Source of the DNA: Casuarina equisetifolia
Taxonomy: Eukaryota > Streptophyta > Magnoliopsida > Fagales > Casuarinaceae
DNA: 64,000 nucleotides
Reading direction: 5' to 3'
NCBI GenBank assembly: GCA_028551475.1
Contig: CM052354.1
Location: 25,505,258-25,569,257 of the forward strand
This document shows positions 20,001-33,260 of the stretch, piece by piece. The position numbers and the translations under genes are program-made. Numbering within the stretch: the stretch's first letter is position 1; each line of letters begins with the position of its first letter. A model generated the notes under the pieces. It was not told where the DNA came from, searched no databases, and saw only the letters and a list, made by a program, of their open reading frames with translations.

Positions 20001-23000
20001 CTTGCTAATTTATATATTTACGGGGTGATATTATTGCTCTAATCGTCTTTCTCACGGAGAGAATGACCAAAGAATCTATTTCTATTTGTCCTTCAAATGA
20101 TCTGGCTTGAATTGGAGAAAACAAGAAACTATGACTCCCGAGGGACGTGTGACCGAGGGAGCCGTGTGTATGGTCTCCAAGTGTTTTGTGGATTTTGAGA
20201 CTATGACATTGTAGTCAGTGAGCTTTGACTTGAGTTGTGAGTTCTGTGATGTGTCAAGCAAGGCGTGAACGAGAAGAACGCAGACCAAACTTCGCTGAAG
20301 AAAAAGAAGAAGAAGGAAGAAGTAAACCACTACAGTGTAGTTTGCAGAAAAGATGGAGATTCCATATTTGAGCTACTGAAGAAGAATTGAATAGACTGAG
20401 AGAAAAGGAATAAGTAAACAGTTCATGCAGTGCTGTAGTTACAAATGCTTCTGCTTTGCCCGATAGCTGGTCGTTGACAGCTGCCGCCGCTGGCTGGTGT
20501 CAACTGACAGCTGTGCCAGTATCACGGTATGCTGGTGCACAGTGAGACTGCAAAGAAATTGCAGAAGCGGAACTCCAAGCTAAGGACTAAAAGGAGAATC
20601 CAAAACCTGTCTTGATGTTAAAGGTGAGTTAAGCTCGTTTGCTTCTTTTTTCATTTCAGCTGTCAGCCATTAGTTGTTGGATAGGCCTAGAAACCATAAG
20701 TTCATTTCAAAATTGATTGCGATTTCAAATTACTTCATTCCAGATTGTCATAAGTTTTTCTCTGGTATCTGTCGAAATAAAAATGACAAGGACAAAAGTA
20801 AGGAAAGGTTAGTGACATCTAATCAGCATGCTAAGCTATTTAACTCTCGAAGAAATATATACAGTTTCTACTTATCACATCCTTGGTCAATAGGCCTCTA
20901 GCATTGTCATAAACTCAACCCTTTGAAGCCTGCCAAGCCACTACATTACACACAAAAGGGAGAAAACATTTTTCCAATGTCTAATTAAGTAGGCCTCTAA
21001 ACTCTAGTGGGATGTTCATGATGTTGCTTACGTATGCACCTTAATCCCCTTTAGCCTTTTATTTTGGTGGGATGGCTCTAGGTTTTTTCATGATTTGGGT
21101 ACAAAAAAATAACCAAATGCTGATAATATTTCCATATCCATATTTATTATATAGAAAAAAAATAAATAAAAAATACAAATAACTATAAGAAATGACACAA
21201 TTATTAGAAAGTAACAAGTCGATTACTGACATAAAACATTTTATCTTCGTTCAAAAAGAATTATAATAGTACAACATTAGATTTCTTTTCCTAAACATAA
21301 GAGAGGAGAGAAAAGAGGGGGAGAGGGGAATGTTAATTCCTTGTATGGACTTTATTCCTGTCCTAATTAAATGGAATGCGATTATGAATCATATGTATGG
21401 ATTTTAAATACCTTTTCTTATTGCTTTTTCTTAGCAATGTGTTAACTGGCATAACCTTCTTTTCAAATCTCTGTGGAGGCCAGGTGAGGGCTTACCTTCC
21501 TATGGATTCATCCATGCTCATTCAAGAAATGTCCCAAAATTATGAGTCGTGTAAATGCTTGTTTCTGCCACGTTCTTAGGGATCCAAGGCATGTCAACCT
21601 TCTTATAAGACAAGTACTAAACGCGATCAAAGTGCCAGTGATTGAATGAAATAGTCCAAGTCTTCTACTCCTTGCCTAAAAAACGTTATATCGACATTCG
21701 GGATGATGTGGTCTGTTGCATTGGAGTTACGTGTTCAATCCATTCGGGATTGTATCGTAAACATAAGCCGGAAACTGCTCCTCTTATCCCAAACTGATAT
21801 GCGCTACTCCCTCAGATCCTTGAGACCACAGGCCTTTTCTGTACTCTAGATTGAAATTCTTCTCCTAGGCCACTGCAATTGGCCCTTTAGTGTGGAATTG
21901 GGCTTCAAATTCTGAGTAGAACTTCCAATTTTCATCCACTACATGTTTCTTGTAGTGAATTTAAGAAGGTCAAAACTTATGAACACAATCGATGATAGCT
22001 CTGGCTATATCGTGCTTTCCTAATCTTGATTCACCAAATTTGTTAACTAAGGACCAACAAGTTCTCAATTATCTAAACAAATTGATGACTCGTTATCTAG
22101 AGTTTGTCCAAAACATGAGGTTATTGGATTATATAAAAGGTAGAAGTGGTGAGAGTCAACATTCCATGGTTCATATTAGAAAAAATGTAAGCCAAGTAAC
22201 TACATTGTCACGAGTAGATGCATTTTCAAGAAGAGAATGATTCCTTTAATGAATTTATTCAGATAGACATTTCTATCTCAAAACTTTTTCCTATTTTTTG
22301 CATCAAATCTCCACTATTAATTTCTCTTTAAGTGGAACAACTTAGTATGAGTTTAGAAAAGTATTTAAATTTAAAGATTGTGATTTTTTTTCATTTTTTA
22401 ATTTAAGATTAATATGTGCAATAGGGATATTATAATATCTCAATGAAATGAATGGAAAATCTACTAAGATGACTTGTAACAACTGACATAACAAAGGGAC
22501 AAGAGCCACCCCAACTGTGGGTTAGTTGCAACCTAATAAATGGATTAGAAATAATAGCAAGCAATTCAAAGCTTTGTTGGGATGAGATGACCTTATAATA
22601 TGGTAAAGGCAGCTATGAATCATACCTTTCTCTATTCAAGGAGACTATATTCTTATTTGACTTTTCTTTACTTAATGAAATTTTTAATACGAATGACATG
22701 TACTATTTTTGGGTATCATTTTATTGTTTATTTAAAAAATAGAAATAGTTGGAGATCTTATCTTTGAGATATTCATAAACTGCTGAAAACTAAAGAAAGT
22801 GGATTTGACTACCGGAGTTGAAGAAATCTAATCTATGCATTGTGTGCGACCATTTGTCGGCAAAGTCCATATCCATTTCAGGCCACAGACTCCATGATTT
22901 CCTTTGTATCCTCGTCACTGCACCATCTTCATGCTGGTGGTTGGCATTTGATAGCTGAGCAATTCTGAAAGCCAACCACCACATGCCCAGAGCTGTATTC

Positions 23001-23640
23001 TGATGAAATCCTCAAGCAAATGTGCTTCGCTTGCCTTCTTTGACATCTCCATGGATGCACACCAACCGTGACTTCCATGTGCCTCACCCTTCTTTTCTCT
23101 CCCCTTTTCCTTCTCTGGTCAGTGGCTGACCTGTTTAAGATAGTAGCAGTTTGTCTTGTTGTTTAAATTACACATCTCCTGGACCCTACAAATTAATCTA
23201 GCTTTGAAAGCCCACTGAGTCCATCCGATTTGCAGAATCAATGATCATTAGGAAGATCATAATTCGTTTGTGTCCTTACTCAATCCAACTCATCCGAGTA
23301 ATAATTGGGGAGGTTTACTCTTTTGTGATCAACTTGGCATGTGCAGTCGATGCAGTTGGATTCACATGACCTGGCAAATCATGGATGATTTCGTTTACCC
23401 AAGCTTTCTTCATGAATACAAGTTTCAGCACATACCTGCCGACGTACTTTTATCCCACACAGGCCCTGGTTTTCATGTATATGAAACTGTCCATCCAACT
23501 ACTCTTTAGAGCCTACTTGCTTCATACAAGTTGATTGATGTGTGTTACTCACAAAACACAATTGAAAACGATGTTAGGAGATGAATAGAATAGCTATGGC
23601 CCGTTGCTTCAATTGTCTGTAGACATATATTAGTTTCTTA
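20001..23640. other. Intergenic region without a supported gene
   Basis: Open frames are short and unconvincing. The stretch 20,440-20,620 is GC-richer and contains several CAGCTG E-box palindromes, with an inverted repeat GTTGACA...TGTCAAC near 20,472-20,503. A purine run (GAGAGGAGAGAAAAGAGGGG) lies near 21,302. Nothing else resolved. Confidence 0.35.
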
Positions 23641-23660
23641 TAATTGTAAGAGCATAACGG

Positions 23661-24225
23661 GTGGGCTTCAACTTGCAGGATTTCTTTAACAGATACCATT
23701 TACCACCGACAAAAACACCCGTTTTGCACGCAAGATCTGAAACATCAGGAGATGCAAAAAAGTTGTATGCATATAAAACATTTTATATTAGGTTAATAGA
23801 AATCGTCGTATACATGTACTTTTTTCTTTCTATATCTTTCATTATGCTTGAAACAACTATAATATTAATGTAATCCCAAATTTAAAAACAGGATCTTAAA
23901 CAGTGGAAGCTCTAATATTCACAAGCGATCAAAGGGAGTTTTTGGTAATGAACATCTGCATGACCAAAGGAGAAGTGAGTTTGTGACTGATTGTTTACTC
24001 GAATTCATTGGGGAAAATGTATACGAGGCTGTCAACAGGGAACAACTCACACAATCATTTCAAGATATGACAACATGTGACATATCTTTTAATGAAATTT
24101 CGTTTTCAATGACAACCAAATTTTGTTTGCAACTATTTATGGTACTAGTTATGTTAGTTTCATTTCTTGAATTAATTCTGCTTTCCACCTCGTCTTTTCA
24201 CTTTACCCCGAAACAAAAACCTTGA
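23661..24225 (+). other. Possible exon pair of an unrecognised gene or gene relic
   Basis: The first segment, about 23,680-23,762, is preceded by an AACTTGCAG acceptor-like site and encodes QDFFNRYHLPPTKTPVLHAR and onward. The second, about 23,893-24,225, follows AAAAACAG and encodes HKRSKGVFGNEHLHDQRRSE, then CLLEFIGENVYEAVNREQLT. The composition of both is that of a real protein, and the second frame runs into a hydrophobic stretch before its stop at 24,223. I do not recognise the family and cannot find a start or further exons. It may be a pseudogene fragment. Confidence 0.25.
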
Positions 24226-27200
24226 GTACTGCATTATGGTCTGTACTTTTTTCTGTTCTAAACATTGACATTTTTTTTTAATCTTAACCGGGAGACAAAG
24301 AAAAGCTTTTACTCTACTTCAACAGTCGGAATCATGGGCCTCTTCCTTGTTTCTTGTTTTACTTGATAAGAACTACTTTTGGGAACTTTATTGAGTTTCT
24401 CTCTCTCTCAACACGACGTACATACATTATCATTTTATGTTATAGATTGGATAAGCTTGTAGGGTTTGATCTCCACCTTTCTTCCAACAAGTCCTCCACT
24501 CCACTCATTGAGATGTCCATGCACATGACGACTACTGGTGGGGATGTGTTTTTGAAAAAGTAAGGCATAATGCCCCAATCAAGATGGCGTATGCGTGATG
24601 TTCCTTGGAACATGGGTTAGTGAGATTGCGATCGGTTAGTTGGCCTTGCCTAGTAGAGTTCAGGCATGGCACATGAAATTTCATGTCACATTATGGATGT
24701 GGGGTTTCATTCCTTCGTTCCTCAGTCCTTGTCTGGGTGTATCTCTTTCACCTTTTCAACTGCTCCTGGATACTAATGCATGGCTGTATGCATTTGCTCT
24801 ATACATAAATTATAGATTATCAGTCATGTAGGCAAATGGGTCGAGCCAATAACATCAAATGCGTAATTCACATGTTTTCTCAAACTTAAATAATCTAAAA
24901 AGCATATTGAAATAAGCAATAACCAGTACCAGTATAGTGACAAGCCTTTCTTTATTAAATATATGTAAGAATTTCATACGATTTTCAGAATCCAGCTTTA
25001 TAGTTATCCATTTGCAAATTACTTTCGTCATTAAGTATATTATTTTTAAGGCTGTCATAGAAGAATAAGGTAAATCATAGGTGAACCTTTCACGTAATTT
25101 GATTGTGGTAGGGCCAAGTTACAAATATGGGGAGCACTCATGTACCCAAGTAATCTCGTTATCCTTATTACCCAAGTAATCTCATTACATTTTTAAGAGT
25201 AATACTTTTCTTTATAAGATAGATGCGACTGACAAAAGATCATAGGTTTGTTAAAGTGAAACATGATGATCTTAAAATTTGTTACATGGGTAAGTACATA
25301 GTAACTTTAGGCTAAATTCCCAAGTATACAAGACAAAGCTTAGGGCATTATGAGTAGCTAAGGTAGGTTTTGTTATATCATGGTGAACTGACCTATAGCA
25401 GAGCCTTCAATAAATGTTCAACATCACAAGGGAGACATGATGATGCCGCGGAACCAGACATCATAGGTACAATTATTCGAGAATAGCGACCTGTTAGTTT
25501 GTATGAGGATGCATGATACTCCACCTTTTCTGAGCTGCATGAGAGAGAGAGAGAGAGAGAGAAGGAATGAAATGAAAACTTAAGAAAGCAGAAGGGGTTG
25601 CAGAGCCATGTGCCTAGGAATTAGACATCGATTTTCACTTCCGGCATTAAAAATGCAGGCTAGATGGAACACGGCATGGACGGCAGCCATATGGTCTATG
25701 GAGAGGTCGAAGTGCACTTGTGTGGAAAATTAACAATGTTTGTTTACTAGTCCTGAAAGATTATATTTTAATTGTGGTTTATGACTTTTTAGCCTTGGGG
25801 GATGATGGCCTCCATGTTTTCATTGAAAATCCTGGAATCTATCTGCACCATTGACCAGCTGCAGCCAATATAATAACAAAGAAGATAAACAAATGATACG
25901 TGCAATAATGGTAATGCAATAATGAAACTCTGCAGACCTGCATGATTAGAAAAAGAAGAAGCATTCCCTATGGTCGGCATTGCTAAAGAGTTGAAAAGCT
26001 ATTCAATTTCCACTTCTTTTCTTTACCCGAAGTCACGAGAGCACAGGTAAATAAGTTGATGAACTGTGTTTCTCTCCCTTGTATTCACTTTTTTCATTCT
26101 ATGGGGAAACTTCCTCTTCGACGTCTTTAACCCAACTGCCAATCACAAGGCAATAATGATGGGTCTAACGCGTAATGTTTTCTTTACATTTATGTAGTCA
26201 TCTACTGCTTGCCCAACTTGGCGCCGTGAAGGACAGCTGACGCGGATTCCAGCTGCGGCTGTGCAGGGATTCGTTCATCTTTTATTATTCTTGCATAATT
26301 GCACCCTTTTTTGTGTAAGTGTGGCTCTCATGGCGGTTGTGGAAGTCTGCTGAGTACCACCGGGGGCAAAAGTAGATCTACCGGAGGATGATATGGTGAA
26401 TAAGTGTCTGACAAGTGTTTGAAAAAAGAAGTCTTGGACTTTGCAGGCAAGAGGAATGCCGTTCCTTTTCTCTCAGTTCCCGTGCCCAGGACATAAATCC
26501 ACTCACTCTCTTTCCTGACAATTTCACATGACGTGCACATGCAGACAGCTTCAGACCCACTCGCATACTCATCCCATTTGGATTTATGATAGGCCTAGAG
26601 GACATCTGACCCACACATTCTCTCTCCCTCTCTGTCCCTTTGTCTCTGCAAGATTAAAAATTGGTGGTTTTTAACCTCGACTAGTTGGTTTACACATTTT
26701 GATGTACAACAAACCTTCCGATCTCTTCTGGCTGTCCTTCCACTTGTTCTGTCAAGAAAAATCCCTTCTTGGATCTGCAGAGATTCCTTTCTGTTCACTG
26801 TTGGTATTAGTTTTGTTTTTTCGGCTGTTGAAGGTAATGCTGCTGCTAACTCTTGGTATTGTGTGATTATTGTAATGGGATTTGGTCCTGTTGGGACCCC
26901 TCCTTTTCTTTTGGTCCTTCTATGGTTTCCACAGAAGGCATTGTCTGGTTGTTCTCTGAAAGCCAATAAGGTCTCTTCCACGTTACTGATTTGGCTTTCT
27001 GAGTTTGTCTCTGCTTGTTTTACTTGATTCGTACAATAAGTTGAGATTTGGGCGAAAACTCAGACAAGGGTGTTTAGTGCTATACTACGGAACTTCTGGG
27101 TTTGGAATTTCGACTGCAAAAGGAAAGTGTTGATCGGGTGGTATCCGTTGAAGTCAAAGTTTATTGTTTTGAGCTGTGTTTAGCTGTTGGATATTGGAAA

Positions 27201-27614
27201 GAGAGTAATTTGTTCTTAAGGTCATTTGCGCTTCTTCGAATGCTACAATTTATGTTTCATGAATGAGGAAAGTACTTTCTTTTCTTATGGTCCACAGGCT
27301 TGATAACAACTCAAAGTCTCCTCTATGCTTTGTACATTGTAAGGGGGGAGGAAGAGGGAGAACAGTGTTTAGATCTTATTTATACTCCAGGTTGAATCAG
27401 AGGGTGTAAAATTCTGCCAGTCATCTGAAATCTTTGATTGTTGATTGGGTCACAGGAGAATTGCTTAGATATAATTTGAGAACTGCAAACACTAGTTGGA
27501 TTCCAATCGTAACGATGGAAGCGTAGTTGCTGTGATTCTCTTATTTGGAGAAAGGATGTTGGACGTTTAAGAAGTAAGTTGTATCTAATTGTGCGAGTCA
27601 GGAGAGGGGTGAAG
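24226..27614. other. Upstream region and 5' leader of the LONGIFOLIA-type gene
   Basis: No separate protein gene is supported; minus-strand frames at 26,328-26,981 are chance frames in the leader. A GA microsatellite (25,541-25,562) is present. A CT-rich stretch at 26,610-26,650 (CTCTCTCCCTCTCTGTCCC) looks like a typical plant 5'-UTR/initiator region. Transcription may start there, with the leader possibly containing an intron before the ATG at 27,615. I cannot fix the start site. Confidence 0.4.
25541..25562 (+). repeat. GA dinucleotide microsatellite
   Basis: About eleven GA units. Confidence 0.9.
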
Positions 27615-30600
27615 ATGGCTGCAAAGCTTTTACATTCTCTAGCAGATGACAACCCAGATTTTCAGAGGCAAATAGGATGTATGACTGGGATATTTCAAAT
27701 CTTTGATCGTCCCAGTGTCCTCACTAGTAGGCGTATTAGCCACAGGAGACTCCCTCCAGGTATTCTTAAGCTTGATGTTGCTTAAATTCCTACTTTTATT
27801 TATTTCACATACGGGAATTGATAAATCTGTTTAAACTTTCCAAATCTAATACTTTTCGCTGACTGCATCAGCATACGTGGAGCTGCTCTTATATCTGTCC
27901 ATTTTGATTTGATAAAATTGTGGCATCTGAACGAACTTCTTTTTTTTTTTTTTCTGTCTCTTGGTTTTTCATATTTTTCCTCTTTTCATCTGGTTCTGTT
28001 GGGTTTTTCATTCTTTTACTCCTCCTTTAATCTGATTCAGATTTCATGATGCTTGTCATTGATTTCTGCTTCTCATAAATATGAGCTTGTGTGCTTAAAC
28101 AGATAATATAGATGGTAATTTTTCTGATTTCAGCTGTTTTTTATTTATAAACGGATTAAAACTTCATGATTAGGCGTGTTAACGCCTTATGTCCCATTGT
28201 TTCTATCCTGTTCACGTATATCTTATTGTTTTCTGCAAGCTCAAAAATCAAGTCACGCGTAAGCTCAAGAATAAGTTTAATGCTTATGTTTCTTCACAGG
28301 TCATTCCCAGTTCACCAATGGAAGCATTGAGAGAGAGTCCAACAATGCCTACAATCGACAGTCGGCAAATGTATGCAATTTCTCTGTTACCAACTCCATT
28401 ATGACTCTTCCTTTGACTAATGCTCAGAATTGTTATAGTTTGAGAGCAGGACTCGATCTATATTCCTTTTCCATCAATCATATACATAAGAGGATTTAAT
28501 CTGTATTAAATCCTACATGATTCATTAGTTAAATCTTTATATAATGACTTAACTCTGGCAAGTGGTTTTTTGAAAATGTTAATACTCCATAAATTGATCT
28601 TAAGTTCTTGCCCTTATTGCTTCTTCTGCATTGCACTGTAATTCATTGCATAACTTACGTGGTACCACTTGTGCTTGCAGGAAATAAATTTGAACAAGAA
28701 TCTGAACGAGAAACAAAGAATTTCCACAGAATCATCAAGAGCCTCTTTCTCATCCTCTTGTTCATCTACCTTGTCATCTCTGGACTTTAGCAGAACAGCT
28801 CAACCAGAAACCTCCTCTGACCAAGTCATTCTTTCTGAAACTCCCTCAAGGGAGCCAGTGATGTACCAACCTAGTGCCTCTCCTCATCTCGGGCAACAGT
28901 CCCTTGATCTTCGTGATGTAGTCAAGGACTCCATGTATAGGGAAGCCAGAGGACTATCAGTTAAAACTACAACAAAAGAGGAAGGTGGTCGTGCCTTAAG
29001 GCGCAGAGTCTCCCCAAGGCCTTCACAGTTATCAAAATCTGGGGACGGATCTAGTGCAGCTGGGACTTGCATGAAGCAAAATACACCTGCTGATCTGAAA
29101 GAGTCTCTTAAAGCTCTTGCTAAACTTCGAGAGGCACCTTGGTATTACACTGAAACTAAAGAACTTCCAATATCATCATATGAATCGAAAGATGGTTCAT
29201 GGTCTTCAATTCCAAGGGATGCTCCCAGGTTTTCTTATGATGGGAGAGAGATAAATCGTTTGTCCTTTGAGTCACGAGAAAACCTCAAGTCCACCACAAA
29301 GCTTAAAGAGCTGCCCAGACTTTCACTAGACGGTAGGGAAGGTTCATTGCGGAATTCACATTCTGATTCAAGACAGAATCAACTCTCAAAAAATTTTCAA
29401 AATGGGGGATTAAAGGACAAATCCCTTATTCTACCACAATCATTGGTAGCTCAGAAGCGGCCTCCCAGTGTTGTAGCAAAGCTGATGGGGTTGGAGACCT
29501 TGCCAGATTCTGCCTTACATAATGATGGTCAATTACGTTTGAGCAAAGCAGTTGAAGACGGTGATCCCTTGTTAAGATCAAGAAAAACAGATGAGCTAGG
29601 CAGGGCAATCAGACTTTCTATGTCACCCAGAAACTCATTGAAAGATCCAGCATCCCCACGCCGGAGGAATCCTGATTTTATCATGAAACCTACTTCAAGT
29701 TCAAGGTTTCCAATTGAACCAGCTCCATGGAAGCAGCTGGATGGAAATCGGGTTTCTCAGAAGCCATCTTTCAGGCCTGTAAAAGTTCCACCAAGAGTTC
29801 CAAACTCAAGCTCTGTTTACAGTGAGATTGAGAAGAGGTTGAAAGATCTTGAATTTAAACAAGCTGGAAAAGATCTCAGAGCTCTTAAACAGATACTGGA
29901 AGCAATGCAAGCAAAGGGACTGCTAGAGATGAAAGAGGAAGAAAGAGCCGAACAGTTTGAAACTCAAAGAGACACAGAAGCCAAACGCACAGGTTCCAAT
30001 CAGAACTCAAAACAACTAGGCCAGCAAAACCCTCAAAGAAACCACGTTGTTACTTCCCCTAGCAGGGGATCTAATTCTTCACGGACTTTTGAGTCCGCCA
30101 TTGTGATTATGAAGCCAGCTAAACTTGTTGAAAGATCTGGTATTCCTGCTTCCTCAGTAATTCCAATTGATGATATTTCTAGTCTTCATAAAGTACAGAG
30201 TTCTGGATTTGCAAATTCTAAGAGGGGTTCAATTAACAGCCAAACAACTAAAGAGCGGTCTCCTAAAAACGGTGGCAGGAACTCTTCTGTCAGTAACACT
30301 GATAAAAGAGCTAGTGGCCAAAGTATGAGATCAACACAATCGTCTTCATCAAGGTCTCAACCATCACCAAAAGGAAAAGGCACAAAATCAGAAAAGAGCA
30401 CTGGATCCGTGAGCCCTAGACTTCAGCAGAAGAAGCTTGAATTGGAGAAGCGATCCCGCCCACCTACCCCTCCATCTGATTCAAACAAACCCAGAAGGCA
30501 ATATAACCGCCACATGAAGGACTCAGTTTCCCCCGGTGGAAAAGTCCGACCAAAATCTTCTAACTTGCAGCTAAGTGATGACCAGTTGAGTGAGGTAAGT

Positions 30601-32368
30601 TATGAATCAAGGAGTTTGAGTTGCCAAGGAGATGACATATCTGTGGAGTCAGATGGTAATTTTGTCCTAGACTCAAAGTTAGATATTGAAGTCACCAGTG
30701 CTGAACAATCCACTAACGTAAATGGGAACCAGAGTCCGTCCATGAAAGCTGTCGAGTACTTGGCTTCTGGCTCGGTGCAGAAGGTTGGTGCTTTGGGTCT
30801 TCTCTCCCATTAAAATTAACTCCATAATTTAATTCCCATGTAAGAGTTTCTTCCTTCGGAAAAATGACATTTACAGTTTTGCTTCTTTCAGAAATCAACT
30901 TCTAGGTTGGATGAAGATGGTTCATTGGCAGAACTTGCTACTGCTGCTCCAGAACATCCCAGCCCTGTCTCTGTTCTTGATGCCTCAGTATATCGAGATG
31001 ATGAAATATCACCTGTAAAGCAGCTAGCAAGTGCCCTCAAAGGTAAAACTTTCTTTCACCCGAAAATTTCACTTCTGGCACAACTAAACTAATAGAAGAG
31101 TACTGTTAATCTAGTGACTAAATCCCGCATGTTCACTGTGATGGAAATTTAAGATCGCATGCTTCTCTATTCTTTTTTTCCTTTTATGTCTCAGCATAAT
31201 TAAATTACTACAAGACTAGGTAACAAATGTAAAAATAGTATTATCAATTTGGGATCTTTTTTCTGAGGGGCAAAGAATCTTCACTCAAGAAGCTGTCGGG
31301 ACCTTAGAAATTTATCTGTCCTGTTTAATAGAAACGACCTGCATATGGGGTGTAATTCTGCATAATTCATTCACTTGAGGTTTAACAACAAAATTCAGTA
31401 CCTTTCTTGCCATGCAGATTTGTTAGAGTTTGAGCTTCTGGCCAGATGAGTTGTTAGAATATAAAGTTGTTTTTGCACTCTATTTAATTTAAAGTTGAAA
31501 AGGTAAATCTCATTTTAATATCCACTATGCTACAGGCGAGAGTACTCAAGAGTCTAATGACAGTCATTGTGAAGATCAATGGAACAATACAGATAACCTC
31601 TTATCTAACAGCGTGGCGTCTGGTCTTACATCGGACATCAACCGCAAGAAACTACAAAACATCGAACACTTAGTTCAGAAGCTAAGGCGACTGAACTCCA
31701 ATCATGATGAAGCCAGAACAGATTACATAGCGTCACTATGTGAGAATGCAAATCCCGATCAAAGATACATATCTGAAATATTGTTAGCTTCAGGCCTCCT
31801 ACTGAGAGACCTTGGCTCTGACCTAACCACATTTCAGCTCCACCCATCAGGCCACCCCATTAACCCAGAGTTATTCTTTGTTTTGGAGCAAACCAAGGCA
31901 AGCAGTTTGCTCCCAAAAGAAGATGGCAGTCCGGTAAAGGTTGCCAATTCAAAGCCAGACCTGGAGAAATTTCACCGAAAACTCATATTTGATGCTGTTA
32001 ATGAGATTCTTATGGCAAACTTATCGTTATTTGGCATGTGTCCCGAGCCATGGCTGAAGCCTTACAGACTGGCAAGGAAGACTGTCAGTGCACAAAAGCT
32101 TCTTAAAGAATTGTGCAATGAGATAGAACAGTTTCAAGCCAAGAAGTTGCTGTGCAGCTTGGAGGAGGAGGATGACTTGAAAAGTATATTGTGGGAGGAT
32201 GTGATGCATCGGTCAGGGAGTTGGACAGATTTCCAGAATGAGATCTCTGGGATGGTTTTAGACGTGGAGCGGTTGATTTTTAAGGATCTAGTTGACGAGA
32301 TTGTGATTGGTGAGGCAGCTAGTTTGCGAGCCAAGAGAGGTAGGCGTAGGCAGCTGTTTTCAAAGTAG
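27615..32368 (+). CDS. LONGIFOLIA/TRM-family protein (LNG1/LNG2-like), five exons
   Basis: Plant TON1-recruiting-motif family protein. In Arabidopsis LNG1/LNG2 (TRM2/TRM1) associate with cortical microtubules and promote lengthwise cell and organ growth. Coding exons 27,615-27,759; 28,300-28,370; 28,681-30,783; 30,892-31,042; 31,536-32,368. All introns are GT-AG, and the joined frame is open for 1,100 residues, the usual LNG length. The start MAAKLLHSLADDNPDFQRQI is family-typical; an in-frame ATG at 27,579 is less likely. Other landmarks are the N-terminal conserved block IGCMTGIFQIFDR, VAKLMGLE (DUF3741-type motif) near residue 337, long Ser/Pro/Lys/Arg-rich disordered regions, and a DUF4378 domain over roughly residues 885-1090 ending in RLIFKDLVDEIV. 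Stop TAG 32,366-32,368. No damage seen. Which LNG paralogue it is cannot be settled here. Confidence 0.93.
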
Positions 32369-33188
32369 TGCGTTTAATCTTCTTTTCTTTGATTTTTGTC
32401 TTCTCTTACTTCTTAAGGGATAATAATCTCTGATTAAGTGCTGCAGTTTTCTGCTGGATTGTAAAGGAATTAATCTTTCTGGAGTTGTGCGACACACATA
32501 TTCGTAAGCATCAATACATGTGACCCTTTTTTCGTGTTTACTCTCAGTGCCTTTCCCTCCTTTTTCATGGAAGCTCTGTTTGTGTTTCGTCAATAATCCT
32601 GCATATTATAAAGATTACAAGTTCCTCCACCGCACTGAAATAGCAGGAACCAAAGGTTAATCCAAAAACAACGGTTCTCTCACCATCTTTAAACACAAGC
32701 ACCTAATCCACATCTCAATGTGCCAGCAAAAAAGCCTCAATCATCAACTACCGCTGCCCAACTGGCCTCAGGAATTTCGTTTCAAAGCGTATAACAAAAT
32801 GGGCTGCTCTGCCTCTAGGGCTCATCCTGAACTGCTCACCGCTGTCCATCCTAGAATAAACTGTGGCCGGCTACCATGCGGGAATGAGGCATAGCCCAGA
32901 AGATGAATTTTCCTCCCAACGTTGTTTACATGTCTCGTATCGTTCCTTCGTTCCAGAGCCTGCAAGACCTCTTTCTAGTAAGCACGCATGAGTTCAACGT
33001 GCATCCACTGTAACAAGGATATGAACGTGATGATAAATGCAGCCTCGTTCATCCTATTACATTCCAGCAAATTGTTGAACCGACTCCTGTTTTCTTTCTT
33101 CTTCCCTTTTTCTTTTTTTTTTTTTTGACGTTGAAAGCTGAGGATATTAGATCAAATAGAATATCTACAATCATCAAATATGCTGAAG
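32369..33188. other. 3' flank of the LONGIFOLIA-type gene
   Basis: The 3' UTR probably covers the first 200-300 bases. No other gene is seen. A T-rich tract (33,107-33,126) ends about 60 bases before the tRNA gene. Confidence 0.45.
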
Positions 33189-33260
33189 GCCTCCGTAGCA
33201 TAGTGGTAGTGCGTTCGCTTCGTAAGCGAAAGGTCACGAGTTCGATCCTCGTCGGGGGCT
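33189..33260 (+). tRNA. tRNA-Thr (anticodon CGT)
   Basis: A 72-base cloverleaf. The acceptor stem GCCTCCG pairs with CGGGGGC (one G-U) and the discriminator base is T. D-arm region: TAGCATAGTGGTAG (A box). The anticodon stem TTCGC/GCGAA holds the loop TTCGTAA, anticodon CGT, reading ACG (threonine). T-arm: ACGAG TTCGATC CTCGT (B box GTTCGATCC). It has no intron and CCA is not encoded. All stems are well paired, so the gene is probably functional. A run of five T's near 33,279 could serve as the Pol III terminator. Confidence 0.96.

Noticed and set aside
20082-20330. 82-codon minus-strand frame with a signal-peptide-like start
   Set aside because: The hydrophobic start comes from a CTT/TTC-rich run; the remainder has no known domain and no intron context.
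25541-25562. CRISPR-like or functional tandem array
   Set aside because: Simple GA microsatellite in a plant genome; no spacers or repeats of the CRISPR kind anywhere in the window.
26595-26981. 128-codon minus-strand frame upstream of the LONGIFOLIA-type gene
   Set aside because: Lies in the likely promoter/leader of the + strand gene, has no recognisable domain, and its composition is that of CT-rich leader read backwards.
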